A program made the position numbers and the translations under genes. A model generated the notes under the pieces. The model made no database searches, had not been told where the DNA came from, and saw only the letters and a program-made list of their open reading frames with translations. A DNA stretch of 64,000 nucleotides from Serinus canaria (Eukaryota > Chordata > Aves > Passeriformes > Fringillidae): contig NC_066333.1 of NCBI RefSeq assembly GCF_022539315.1, positions 2,728,001 to 2,792,000 of the forward strand, in the 5' to 3' direction. This document shows, one piece after another, positions 34,773 through 45,545 of the stretch (its first letter is position 1; each line of letters starts with the position of its first letter).

Positions 34773-35314
34773 ATAGTGGGCAAAATTCATTCCAGTAATA
34801 CTTGCAAGATCTCAAAAGCCTTCCAAACTTTTTATGTAATTTTATTATATGTGTGGTGAGTTTGGTGGTTCTTTTGTTTTGTTTTTTTTTTTTTTTTCCT
34901 TGGAGGAGTTTTTCCTGAATTTTGACACTCATTTTTGGCAGGACTAGACCAGAGCACCTTAACTGCAAGTCCACTGAGGTTCTAGGGCTTGAAAATGTGA
35001 CCTGTTAATACAAACCCAGCAGTAATTTAGAGCCATCACCATCAAGAAGCTACTGAATGACCAGTTCAGAACAAATTGGATGCCTCCACTGGTTCCTACT
35101 GCTCAGAGCTACAAACACTTGCCAGTGGTTTGCCCCCCTGTGCCAGGACACAGGAGATGGGCAGTGGATTCCCTCTCATGACAACCTCACTTCCAAACTG
35201 GGTGCACTGGGAATGCCACATTTCACTGGAAATTCTTGGAGTGCATCTGGGTTTGTTTCCCAGCAAGCTACAGCTCAGCCACCACCAGCACCAAGACAGA
35301 GTGACCTGATGACC
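34773..35314. other. Unique intron sequence
   Basis: It contains a poly-T run at about 34882-34898 and no recognised element. Confidence 0.4.
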
Positions 35315-35739
35315 TAGAGCAGAGGCTGGACAGAGCTAAAGAATAAAGCAGGGATTTATCCAAAGGCCTCCATGGATCTACCTTGGGCAGCACCAGAGCC
35401 CAGCCAGGGCTGCACCCAAGATGACCCAAAATGGCCCCAAAATGCACGGCCGGGCACGGGGTCTCTCCCTGGGATCAGCTCTGCTCCATTCCCACCTTGC
35501 AGTTCATTGTCCCAGCCCAGCTTTAGCCCAGCCAGTCCCACCCTGCTTGTTTTTCTCTCTCCAGCCCACGGGGTTTGTGCTCCTGGGCTGAGATTTGGAT
35601 CATTTGTCCTTGGTGCCCAGCTGGAGCAGGAATTGTTTTGTCTCTCTACTCTGTGAAGAGAACTTACTCAGCCTATGAAGCCCAGACCCACACACTAAAG
35701 CAGCTCAGAAGGTGAAAAATATAAAAGCTGAACCTGAGG
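35315..35739 (-). mobile_element. High-identity dispersed repeat, family H, copy 2 (putative solo LTR)
   Basis: Sister of 24702-25118, in the same orientation, 10.6 kb away. The 7-bp difference is 'gatttggatcatttgtcc' here against 'gatttgggtcc' in copy 1. On the minus strand this copy can be read as TGACGCCTCAGG...CTCTAGGTCA, which would satisfy TG...CA, but the flanks show no matching target duplication. Confidence 0.65.
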
Positions 35740-35935
35740 CGTCAGACCCAAAGAAATGCCATGCAAGGAATGCCTTTAGGTTTTTAGTGAGTAAAAGTTA
35801 ACCCAAGAAAACTTGTGTAACACAGTTAATTTGTATTTAATACTCCTCATAAAAAAAATAAAATAAAAAAAACCAAATTGCAGCCCATGTGTTGCTGGGC
35901 TTCACTCAGCTGCTTCCAATTGCAGCATTGGAATG

Positions 35936-36420
35936 CACCATTCCCATCATGGGCAATGGGCATTGCAATGGCACCATTCCCATCATGGGCAACGGGCATT
36001 GCAGTGGCACCATTCCCATCATGGGCAATGGGCATTGCAGTGGCACCATTCCCATCATGGGCAATGGGCATTGCAATGGCACCATTCCCATCATGGGCAA
36101 TGGGCATTGCAGTGGCACCATTCCCATCATGGGCAATGGGCATTGCAATGGCACCATTCCCATCATGGGCAATGGGCATTGCAGTGGCACCATTCCCATC
36201 ATGGGCAATGGCATGAATGGCACCATTCCCATCATGGGCAATGGGCATTGCAATGGCACCATTCCCATCATGGGCAATGGGCATTGCAATGGCACCATTC
36301 CCATCATGGGCAATGGGCATTGCAATGGCACCATTCCCATCATGGGCAATGGGCATTGCAGTGGCACCATTCCCATCATGGGCAATGGGCATTGCAGTGG
36401 CACCATTCCCATCATGGGGA
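35936..36420. repeat. Minisatellite, 36-bp unit, about 13.5 copies
   Basis: Units begin 'caccattcccatcatgggca' at 35936 and every 36 bp, except one 33-bp unit at 36188-36220. The unit is 12 codons long, so the array reads as repeating GTIPIMGNGHC(N/S) on the plus strand, and other frames and the minus strand are open as well. Unit-to-unit variation is almost wholly one A/G site (caatgg versus cagtgg). The ORFs of up to 240 codons are best treated as array artefacts. Confidence 0.97.
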
Positions 36421-36610
36421 AACATAACTCTCCTTTAGAAAGTGTTACAGGAATAGTTTTATCCACAATTCATTTTTATCAGTATTATTTGAGTGGCACA
36501 ATCTGCTGTAAGCTCACTTTGGCCATGGTGTTTCCCAGGCCTGCATCCCCACGATGCTGCTGCTGCATACCAGGCTCAGGGATCCACAGCCAAGGATGCT
36601 GGTCCTGGTG

Positions 36611-36978
36611 AGGATCTGTGGAAGAGGTTTTACAGTGACCTCTGTGAGCCAGAGAGAAGTTTGATAGGAGGATCCATGTTTACCCCTGAAAAAATTTTTT
36701 ATCAAGGTTGTTTAATAGAGACCCAGAAATTTGTACCAAGAATTTTTTACCAAGGTCATTAGTAGAGACCAAGAAAGAAAGAAGGATAAATAAGAGAAAC
36801 CTGCTGCCTGTTCCAATGAGCTCTTTGCTTGTCTTTCCTGACCAATGGGCAAAGTGTCAACTTAGGAGTTCTGTAAGAGTGTATAAAAAGCAGGCATGCT
36901 ATAATAAAACCAGGTTTGGAGCCTTCTGAAAAGGGACTGTTGCTTTGGATTGTCTCTGTCTCAGCTATGACAAGGATG
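36611..36978 (+). mobile_element. Solo LTR, family F, second copy
   Basis: The LTR is 36617-36972 (356 bp, the same length as the copy at 31177-31532). It reads TGTGGAAGAGG...CTATGACA with the TATA box 'gagtgtataaaaagcagg' and signal 'ctataataaaaccagg'. The flanks are 'aggatc' and 'aggatg', a 6-bp target duplication with one mismatch. It lacks the 36-bp internal duplication of its sister but has extra sequence around 'gtttaatagagacc'. It lies about 200 bp right of the 36-bp minisatellite. Confidence 0.88.
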
Positions 36979-37887
36979 CTCTCTGTACACATCTCTGGGA
37001 TGTGAAATCCTCACCTCAGCCCTGCCCCTGCTCCGTGGCTGAGCTGCCACTGCAAATTCCTGCAGGAGAAATTCAGCATCCACCTCTTCAGGGAATACAC
37101 GGCTGAGGTTAGCTTAATCTCTTTAACTGCAGTTCCCCCATTAAGGGCTTTACACAACCTCTGGCCCGCAGTGATCTCCTTAGCATTATTTATTTGTGTG
37201 CTGAAATGCTTGGGTAGCCCCTGGGCTGATCCTGTCAGGGAGGGTCAGGAGTTCAGCAGGAGATTTACATTCCCCCAGGAGTGCCCTGCAGGGGCAGTCA
37301 GCGTGTCCATCCCCAATTTGTTTGGGGACAAATGGCATGAACAGGGAGCACGACCCCACAGCAGGAGTCAGAGGCACAACACAAACCTGGCTTTGAGGGG
37401 CTGGGTTTCCTACAAACACTGAATATTCTCACACATTACCCCAGGGGAAACTCAGCTTGATACAGTTGGAATCTTGAGGCTTAAAGCCTTACAGTAAAAG
37501 GTGGTTTGTTTGGTTGGTTTGTTTGTTTTAAGAACAGTTTACAAGTAGGATAAAAACCTGGTAGGAGTTTTTTTTTTCTCAATACACCAGGAGGAGGAAA
37601 CCTGCAGAGCTGGTGGGGCCAAGGTATGGTAGAGGCTGTCAAGAAACTACAGCCAGGTGGGAAGGAAAGGAGTGACCTGCACCAGCCTGATGGACACTGG
37701 TGGAGTGAGTATTCAGAAATTCCTAAACTGGAGCATCTCCCTTGGAAAGACCCATCTGAGAAGAAGCTCTCACACAGGGATGGACAAAAGGAAAACATAA
37801 AACCAACCAAGGAAATCCTAAGGAACTCCCATGATCCACCTGCTCTAAAACAGTGTGAGGGAACTTTGGGACCATTATACAAGACAG
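36979..37887. other. Unique intron sequence
   Basis: No repeat family or gene is recognised. The 37600-37880 part could be diverged upstream CR1 sequence, but I cannot align it. Confidence 0.35.
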
Positions 37888-38343
37888 ACCTTGAGGGGCT
37901 GGAGCTTGTCCAGGGAAGGGAACAGAGCTGGGGAGGGGCTGGAGCACCAGGAGGAGCTGAGGGAGCTGGGAAGGGGCTCAGCCTGGAGAAAAGGAGACTC
38001 AGGGGGACCTTGTGGCTCTGGATAACTCCTCACAGGAGGGGACAGCCAGGTGAGGGTTGGGCTCTGCTCTCAGGGAACAGGGACAGGAGGAGAGGGAACA
38101 GCCTCAGGCTGGGCCACATCAGGTTTAGATTGGAGATTAGGCAAAGTTTCTTCACTGAAAAGGTTGTCCAGCTCTGGGACAGCTGCCCAGGGCATGGTGG
38201 AGCCACAATCCCTGGAGGGATTTAAAAGAGATATGGATGTGACTCTTGGGGACATGGGTTAGAGGTGGCCTTGGCAGTGCTGGGTCAATGGCTGGGCCCA
38301 ACAATCCCAGAGTTCTTTCCCAACCTAAATGATTCAGTGATTT
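37888..38343 (+). mobile_element. CR1 LINE 3' fragment (about 455 bp)
   Basis: Sense CR1: 'ttgaggggctggagcttgtc', 'cagcctggagaaaaggagac', 'aggtttagattggagattag', 'gcaaagtttcttcactgaaa', 'atccctggagggatttaaaa' and the tail 'aatgattcagtgattt'. It keeps the full 3' part of CR1. Confidence 0.93.
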
Positions 38344-38829
38344 TAAAGGTCTGACCTTCTGTCTCTGTGCCCAAACAAACAGGAGTGGGAAGGGGAAGGT
38401 TCCAAACCAGCATGTCCAGCTCCCTCAGTGTGAACCCATCACACTCCAACACACCCCAAGGAGACCCAGAGGGAGCCAAGATGAGGGACCTTGTTCCTCA
38501 CAGCCCCCTTAGACCTTGCTGAAGGGTCAGCAGGTCCCTAGGAAAGATGAGCTGAACTGTCTGGTTGAACTTCTCACAAGGCTCCTCAAAAACCAGCTCT
38601 AAACCCCAAAACCCAACACAGCATGGGACCCAGGGGAAGGCTCTTTTACTCACAGCCAGACACTCAGGAGGTTTTAGCAAGCAGAAGATCATGGTCCATG
38701 ATCCATCTGCACTAAAATCTCCCCAGCTCACCATATAACTGCTCTGGAAGGGCTCAGTTTATTAATGAGACAGAAATTATTCAGGCCAGCCAAAACTAAA
38801 AGTGACTTTGAATAGCTCTGCAGTAGGAC
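38344..38829. other. Unique intron sequence
   Basis: Nothing is recognised here. Confidence 0.4.
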
Positions 38830-39530
38830 TCTCACTGCACTAAGTGGCACCAAGGAAATGGAAGATTAAATTTAATGTCAATAAATGCAAAGTAATGCAC
38901 TGAAGAAAAGCAATCTGAATGACAGACATGACAATGAGCCTCAAAGTTGATGTTGCTGTCCAGAAGAGACACTTTTCTAGAGAGTTCCCTTCCAATTTTT
39001 TTCCAGTCCTCAGCAGCTGCCAAAGATGCCATTCGGGTTTTGGAAGCAGTCAGGAAAAGAGCAAAGAGGGAAAGACCAAGTGTTATTTTACCATCTGTAC
39101 TGCTAGAAGGAGAGAGGGCAACTGTGAGGAGGATCCCAGGTGTGGGATGGCACACGTGGATGAGGAAGAAGGGGTGATGAAGGGATGAAGAAGGGGTGAT
39201 GAAGGGATGAAGAAGGGGTGAAGAAGGGTGTTAGGTGGACTCAACAAAGACATATGTGAAAAACTGAAATGAGAGCAGGGCTCCAACAGCCTAAAATCAA
39301 GGAGACAGACACTGAGACTATCAGCAAGTGAAATTAAACCCTTCCAGAGAATTTCTTCATACTGGACCCAAAACCAAAACCAAAAGCCTGACCTGTGGGC
39401 TCCTGGAAGCACTGTAGGCAGATATAATCTCATTTTTTAGCATGTGGCTGATCAAATATCATTGTGGGACCTCCATCCCTGGAGACACTCAGAGCTCAGC
39501 TGGACCAGGCGCTGCACAACCCCACGTGGG
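38830..39530 (+). mobile_element. Ancient CR1/L3-like LINE remnant, broken
   Basis: 'gtcaataaatgcaaagtaat', 'gatgccattcgggttttgga' and 'caggaaaagagcaaag' keep the spacing of a CR1-type ORF2 C-terminal segment. After an interruption, 'gtgggacctccatccctgga' with 'gacactcagagctcagctgg' recalls the 3' end of the same type. The simple repeat at 39160-39230 sits inside it. Divergence is high, so this is older than the other CR1 copies. Confidence 0.6.
39160..39230. repeat. Short purine-rich tandem repeat, 22-bp unit
   Basis: 'agaaggggtgatgaagggat' plus 'ga' is repeated about three times and is purine-rich on the plus strand. Confidence 0.85.
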
Positions 39531-41757
39531 CGGCCCAGCTTTGCCTGGGGGGCTCAGGACACACAGATGTCTCTCAGGACTGGCAGGATTTGGGGTCTGG
39601 GGGCTTCTGTGATATGTGACCATGTGATACTTATACAGACCTCCACCCCAAAAGCATCTCCAGCCTCCCCTTTTATTGTCCTGCAATGCCACCACTATTC
39701 GAGTGACAGCATTCATTTATCTGAGAGACTGGCTGGCTTTCTGTCAACACTGCACGCAATATTATTGTTATTACATTATTTGAGGGGGGACGAGGCCTTA
39801 AACTCATTTACCTGGATCTTTCAGAGCCTGCAGAGGAGTTCAAGCTCTTCACATACACACACAAAAAGCCCCGTCCACTGAAAGCTACAGGGAGCAGCAG
39901 AATTTAGTCTCAAGACTGACATGGAAATAGATTAATTTTTTTTTCCCATCTCATATTCTAATTACAATTCTTCTCCCCCTACTATTTTCTGTTCTCATTA
40001 CAGTCTTAAAATTGCTCTGCAAATTCTGTACCTTATTCTGCTCTTCCTACCATCTTTGTCATGGAAATGAGAAACAGAATGTATAAGCATGAAAATATTG
40101 CAGAGATCAAAATTCTGCTTAACCCTTTCTTGTGCGACTCCAAAAAAGAAGTGAGAGCAGCACAGAGCAGCCAATCCTCCACACACCCAGCCTCCTTTTC
40201 TCCTCCCAGCTGCACTGAGGAGAAGGATGCTCAGAGAAAGGTGATTAATTTAAAGGCCAAAGTCACTCAGGGTTACACCTCGCGGTGCATGGAGGAGGGG
40301 TTGGGGTTTCAGCTGAGCAGGTTTTGCTCCTGAGGGCAGATGTTGATCTAATACATTTTGACTGTGCTCAGATGACTGTGTTTAGCTTTTAGCCTAGTGT
40401 AATAGTGCTGCTGGGGAGAGCTGGTGCATTGAGCTGCCCTGGTGCACACAGTGCTCAGCACATCTCCATCCATCTCCGTGGCACCGAGAGCTCACCAGAG
40501 CTGCAGCCAAAACCCAAATCCTCTCAGATTTCTCTCCAAATCTGGGCATGGAGCTGAGATCAGGCTGCTGAGAGGTGGGCAGCACCCCCTGCTCTCAGCC
40601 AGGAGCTCCCCAGCCCATTGCTGACCAGCTCAATGCTGTTTGTGTGCAGCGCTGCCGCTGCACGGCTCTGGCATGTACATCACTTCCTTCTCAAAACCAA
40701 ACAACAGCCTCATCTGGAGCTGTTCCTCACAGCTGCTCAAGGAGTTTATCTGCAAAAAAAGTATAAATACCAGGAGGCTCTTGCTGAGCTGGTCCTTCAG
40801 CCATCAGCAGCTGAGTGAGAGGGAGAGCTGGGGAACCTGGTGAGGGGAGGGAGGAGGGCACAGGGATGCAGCACCATCCTGGCACCGGCCTGGTGTGTGT
40901 GAAATAAATACAGCAAGTGCTAAGGAGCAACAGCTGCACTGCCTGCCCCTCCAGCAACACTTGTAACACACAGGAAACCAAGAGAGACAGAAAACACACA
41001 AAGAGCTAAAAGAAGCCACAGAGACTCTGAGCTAGAACAGCCAAAGGCACCGAGAAACAATGTTTTCTGCAAGATAAAACCTCGGGGCTGAGATAAAAAT
41101 AGAGCTGATACCTGTGTGCCTGGGAAGCAGCCACCAGCCTGGCTCTGCTCTGGGAGTGCTTTATGGAGGTGCTGATTTGCACAGCAGAACAGCAGCCAGA
41201 GGAAGCACTGCAGAGGGGCTCCACACAGCCCTGGCACAGCCCAGGAGGCCAGGGAGCAGCTGGGAATGAAGAAACCTTAAGCAGGGAAGCTTTCCCACCC
41301 TGTCATTTGGTTCCCTTTGCCCAGGGAGTGTGCAGCACAGGCAGTGATGCTGAGCCACACACCTGAGGTGAATTCCTGGATGGAATCAAAGCCATTCCCT
41401 GGGGAGTGAGGCAGCAGCAGCAGGGGCTGGGTGACGGTGGGTTTGACGCACACGGAGCAGGAATGGGTTTGGAAATCTCTGTCTTTTCTTGACTGCATGG
41501 TGAGTAAATAATGATGTGAGGAACAGAGCTGTCAGAGGAGTGAGGAGGGGATGCCTCAGTGCTGGGCACTTTTTAAAGACCATGTTTTTTGTTTCCAATG
41601 CCAATGCCTTGCTGGCAGCTGCACAGGTAAACAGCCTGGATCCCAAGGACCTCCTAACTCACTCCATAATTCCTAAAATCAGTTGATATTCACAAAGAAA
41701 AATAGGAGCTTTAATTCACCCCACAGCCCCTGCCCTTTCAGCACAGATTAAATATAA
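39531..41757. other. Unique intron sequence
   Basis: It includes an AT-rich patch at about 39920-40120. No repeat family, RNA gene or coding region is recognised. Confidence 0.4.
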
Positions 41758-41947
41758 CAAGGGAGTTCTTTACTCAGAGGATGGTGAAGCCCTGGCACAG
41801 GGTGCCCAGAGCAGCTGTGGCTGCCCCTGAATCCCTGGAAGTGCCCAAGGCCAGGTTGGAGCAACCTGGGATAGTGGAATGTGTCCCTGCCCATGGCAGG
41901 GGGTGGGATGAGATGAGCTTTCAGGTCCCTTCCAACTCAAACCTCTT
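41758..41947 (+). mobile_element. CR1 LINE short 3' fragment
   Basis: Sense CR1 tail: 'ctttactcagaggatggtga', 'ggcacagggtgcccagagca', 'gtgcccaaggccaggttgga' and 'tttcaggtcccttccaactc'. The terminal octamer repeats are missing. Confidence 0.9.
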
Positions 41948-42440
41948 TCCAAGCAAAAGGACATTTCTGCCCCCCAGATTCAAGATCTTGCCTATTTTCT
42001 TCTCTTGCAAAGCACAAGGGAAACGAATAATTGATTTTTCAAGACCATGGGGAACATTATGCAAAACCAGCTAGTTGGGAGGGAAAAAAAAATAAATCAG
42101 AGGTCTTCCATGCCAGTCATTTAGAAAATAGTTTCCAAGACTCAGATATCTGGCACCAGCAAAAACCTGCTTTCTGTGATTCTGCACTCCACTTTGTATG
42201 CAAATATACTCTTGCAGTGGTGCTTAGAATGACATGGGAAAAATAGAAAAAAAGGGCTGACAAAGTAAAATCCATTTCACAATGTCTGGACACATTCTGG
42301 ACTCAAAAATAATAAAACCAATGAAAAGGGAGGTCTTTAAAGACTAAATAAAACCCAGCCCTAAACCAAGGATGATAGGAAGGTGGTTCCTGCTCCAGAG
42401 GAACCATGTGTTTCCATGTCCCTGAGAGGGGCAGAGCCCT
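41948..42440. other. Unique intron sequence
   Basis: Nothing is recognised; mostly AT-rich. Confidence 0.4.
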
Positions 42441-43400
42441 GGGAAGCAGGGATGGAATGGTGTGGCCAGCAGGGGAAGCAGGGATGGAATGGTGTGGCCA
42501 GCAGGAGCAGCAGGGATGGAATGGTGTGGCCAGAAGGGGAAGCAGGGATGGAATGGTGTGGCCAGCAGGAGCAGCAGGGCTGGAATGGTGTGGCCAGCAG
42601 GGAAGCGGGCTGAATGGTGGCCAGGGAGCAGGGCTGGAATGGTGTGGCCAGAAGGGGCAGCAGGGATGGAATGGTGTGGGCAGCAGGATGGATGGTGTGG
42701 CCAGCAGGAGCAGCAGGGCTGGAATGGTGTGGCCAGCAGGAGCAGCAGGGCTGGAATGGTGTGGCCAGAAGGGGAAGCAGGGATGGAATGGTGTGGCCAG
42801 AAGGAGCAGCAGGGATGGAATGGTGTGGCCAGAAGGGGAAGCAGGGCTGGAATGGTGTGGCCAGAAGGGGAAGCAGGGCTGGAATGGTGTGGCCAGAAGG
42901 GGCAGCAGGGATGGAATGGTGTGGGCAGCAGGGATGGAATGGTGTGGCCAGAAGGGGAAGCAGGGATGGAATGGTGTGGGCAGAAGGGGCAGCAGGGCTG
43001 GAATGGTGTGGCCAGCAGGAGCAGCAGGGCTGGAATGGTGTGGCCAGCAGGAGCAGCAGGGCTGGAATGGTGTGGGCAGCAGGGATGGAATGGTGTGGGC
43101 AGCAGGGGCAGCAGGGCTGGAATGGTGTGGCCAGCAGGAGCAGCAGGGCTGGAATGGTGTGGCCAGCAGGGCAGCAGGGATGGAATGGTGTGGCCAGAAG
43201 GGGAAGCAGGGATGGAATGGTGTGGCCAGAAGGGGCAGCAGGGATGGAATGGTGTGGCCAGAAGGAGCAGCAGGGCTGGAATGGTGTGGCCAGCAGGAGC
43301 AGCAGGGATGGAATGGTGTGGCCAGAAGGAGCAGCAGGGATGGAATGGTGTGGCCAGAAGGGGAAGCAGGGATGGAATGGTGTGGCCAGCAGGAGCAGGG
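42441..43400. repeat. Minisatellite, 32-bp unit, about 30 copies (0.96 kb)
   Basis: Units read 'gatggaatggtgtggccagc' followed by 'aggagcagcagg' or 'aggggaagcagg'; early units start at 42451, 42483 and 42515. Two binary variants, ggatgg/ggctgg and ccagcagg/ccagaagg, shuffle along the array. Because 32 is not a multiple of 3 and no frame has a stop, it creates ORFs of 314-498 codons on plus and about 374-415 codons on minus. These translate to periodic G/W/Q-rich or H/S/P-rich text and are not genes. The right end abuts a CR1 directly. Confidence 0.97.
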
Positions 43401-43855
43401 CAGTGATTTTCCCCCTGTGCTCAGCACTGGTTGGGCAGCACCTCAAGTGCTGTGTCCAGTTCTGGCCCCCCGAATTTGGGAAGGACATGGAGGGGCTGGA
43501 GGGTGTCCAGAGAAGGGAAACAAGGCTGGTGAGGGGTCTGGAGCACAAACCCTGTGGGGAGCTGGGGTTGTTTATCCTGGAGAAAAGGAGGCTCAGGGGA
43601 GACCTCATCCCTCTCTACAACTCCCTGACAGGAGGGTGCAGCCAGGGGGATTGGTCTCTTCTCCCAGGCAACCAGCATCAGGACAGGAGGACTGCATGAA
43701 GCTGCACCAGGGGAGGTTTAGGCTGGACAACAGGAAAAAAGTCTTCCCTGAAAGAGTGATTGGGCACTGGAATTGTGTGCCCAGGGAAGTGGTGGAGTCG
43801 CCATCCCTGGGTGTGTTGAACAAATGCCTGGATGTGGCACTCAGTGCCACGGTTT
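43397..43855 (+). mobile_element. CR1 LINE, left part, interrupted by an LTR
   Basis: Sense CR1 from 'cagtgattttccccctgtgc' and 'acctcaagtgctgtgtccag' through 'gggtgtccagagaagggaaa', 'gagaaaaggaggctcagggg' and 'ctggacaacaggaaaaaagt' to 'actcagtgccacggttt'. It continues at 44293 after a 437-bp LTR. Together these give a CR1 copy of about 560 bp. Confidence 0.95.
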
Positions 43856-44296
43856 TGATGCTTTTTTGGGACTACCTAGAAACAGGTCCCAGACAAAGTT
43901 AAGGGAATAAAAAAGCAGTTATATTTATTGAAGGGCCTTCAGATGCATTTTGGGCAGACAAAGTCCCCCAGGTCCACCCATAGAATGGATCACAGGTTTT
44001 CACACATTTATAAGTTTGGTTCATTTGCATATTGGGGGTTCATCTTCCAATTACAGCTTCAGCTAATGAAGTCATTTACCCCAAGTTTGCTCCCCCAGCT
44101 CACTTTTGTTCCCATCTCTGGCCCTGAGGCAGTGAGGTGTCCTTGACTGCCAGGCCTGGAGAGGAATTGTTGTGTCTGCCCAAACTGGGAAAGCAGCAGC
44201 TCCCACTGTGTGTGGGGTTTAGAGCTATGCACTAAAGAACTGCAGGATTGTAAATATATAAAAAATAGAAAATCTCAAATCCTAAATCATCAGTTT
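43852..44296 (-). mobile_element. Solo LTR, family D, with TGATG...CATCA ends and 4-bp target duplication
   Basis: The LTR is 43856-44292 (437 bp). Ends are TGATG and CATCA, a perfect 5-bp inverted terminal repeat. Both flanks are 'gttt' (43852-43855, 44293-44296). Removing the LTR and one gttt restores a continuous CR1 ('gccacg' + 'gttt' + 'agttgatgag'). On the minus strand a TATA-like 'acttataaatgtgtg' is followed by the polyadenylation signal in 'ccttcaataaatataac', so it is oriented with TOX2. A 4-bp duplication suits a gammaretrovirus-like (ERV1) element; the class is inference. Confidence 0.95.
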
Positions 44297-44395
44297 AGTT
44301 GATGAGATGGTCTTAGGTCATAAGTTGGACTTGAGGATCTCAAAAATCCTTTCCAAGCTGGTTCATTCTGTGATCCTGTGATTCTGTGGGGCAGG
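44293..44395 (+). mobile_element. CR1 LINE, right part, after the LTR
   Basis: 'agttgatgagatggtcttag', 'gtcataagttggacttgagg' and 'ttcattctgtgatcctgtga' plus 'ttctgtg' are the 3' end of the CR1 whose left part stops at 43855. The tail keeps the imperfect 'attctgtgatc' octamers. Confidence 0.95.
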
Positions 44396-44879
44396 ACAGG
44401 ATGGGCAGGTGCAGACCTGGGGATGCACAGGCTCCCATCACTGCTGGCAAGGCTGAGCTGGAGCTGCACCAGCCCAGCTGCAAACACAGCCCCAGGCTGG
44501 AGCTTCACACCCTGCAGGAGACCCAGGGCAGGCAGGGGCAGGGTTTGTCAGCAGCTCAGGCTCAGCAGGGCCTCCCCAGGCAGCAGCACCACATCCTTGT
44601 GGCCCTGTTCCCTCAAGTGCTGAGCTGGGCTGCTCACACAAAGCTGCTGAGCTGTGTTTCCAGGGGGTGTGCACGTCACAGCCCCAGCACCCCACTGCCC
44701 TGCCCTTAGTCCTCCTGTCACACCTAAATCTCCATTCCCAACCTCAGCTATTAAATATGAAAAAAACCCCAACCATCTCCCTCGAGCACTTCTAATTTCA
44801 GCTCCTCTTCCTTTTTTTGCTACCTGTCTGTTCAATTTATTCATCATTCCACCAGATTTTACTGCCCTCTAACATTTTC
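44396..44879. other. Unique intron sequence
   Basis: Nothing is recognised; GC-rich at left, AT-rich at right. Confidence 0.4.
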
Positions 44880-45545
44880 ATTAGGGCTAAAGGTATTCTG
44901 TGCTTGCTGCAGCCAAGCTGACCTCAGGTTCACTTGTTCAACATCTCCCTTAGTGCTGAAAACTGGCAGCATCTTAAAAAGACAGTTAAAAACTCATTAA
45001 AATTAATGAAACTAACCAGAAAAAAGCACCTCTGATTATTATTATGCCCCTGCCTCACTGTAAATAATTGAATAAAGATATTATTATGACTATTATTATT
45101 ACTATTATTAACCCTAAGAAGAAGTTTAGAGCATGTTGATGAGAAAGAGAAAAGACCAGCTTTGCTTGACTAATTAATGACTTAAATAAAAATAAACAAA
45201 GGGAGTCTTCCTGATTTTAGCAAAGTCCTGCCTTTTTCCAAGCAGTTAAAAGCAAGACTGACAGCTTTATAGATAGGGAAATGGGCAGATAAGATAAACA
45301 CACACAATACAAACTTGTCCAAAGCTCTTACAGTCTTTCTCTGCACCACTTCCAGCTCATTAAATTACAGTATTACTATAGATTTGCAGCAAAATTATCT
45401 TTTATCCCGTCTTCTTTTAAAGCTATTTGGCATTTGCTGGTATTTTCTATTATAAATCTAATTGCAGATTCCAAACAGACAAGGGCTCATTAAGCCTTAA
45501 TTATGCACATGTTGTTTTCAACAAACATTTTCATTTGGACTGCTG
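44880..45545. promoter_or_regulatory. AT-rich island, candidate conserved non-coding element
   Basis: About 660 bp, very AT-rich, with 'gggcagataagataaacac' (paired GATA sites), 'gactaattaatgacttaaat' and 'cattaagccttaattatgca'. No repeat family is recognisable apart from a short 'attattattactatt' run near 45085-45110. Role inferred only. Confidence 0.35.

Noticed and set aside
35847..36611. 240-codon GTIPIMGNGHC-repeat ORF as a real gene
   Set aside because: All frames on both strands are open, no promoter or splice evidence, and the flanks are non-coding; kept only as a finding to test.
31171..36978. One provirus bounded by the two family F LTRs
   Set aside because: Each LTR has its own, different target duplication, and the interval contains CR1, a family H repeat and a minisatellite rather than gag/pol/env.
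39444..39881. 145-codon ORF starting MADQISLWDLHPW
   Set aside because: The first third is the tail of an ancient CR1/L3-like element; the rest has no recognisable domain.
42303..43902. Very long ORFs (up to 498 codons plus, 415 codons minus) that look like a repetitive protein
   Set aside because: They arise from a stop-free 32-bp repeat read in rotating frames, then run into a CR1; no start context, domain or splice signal supports them.
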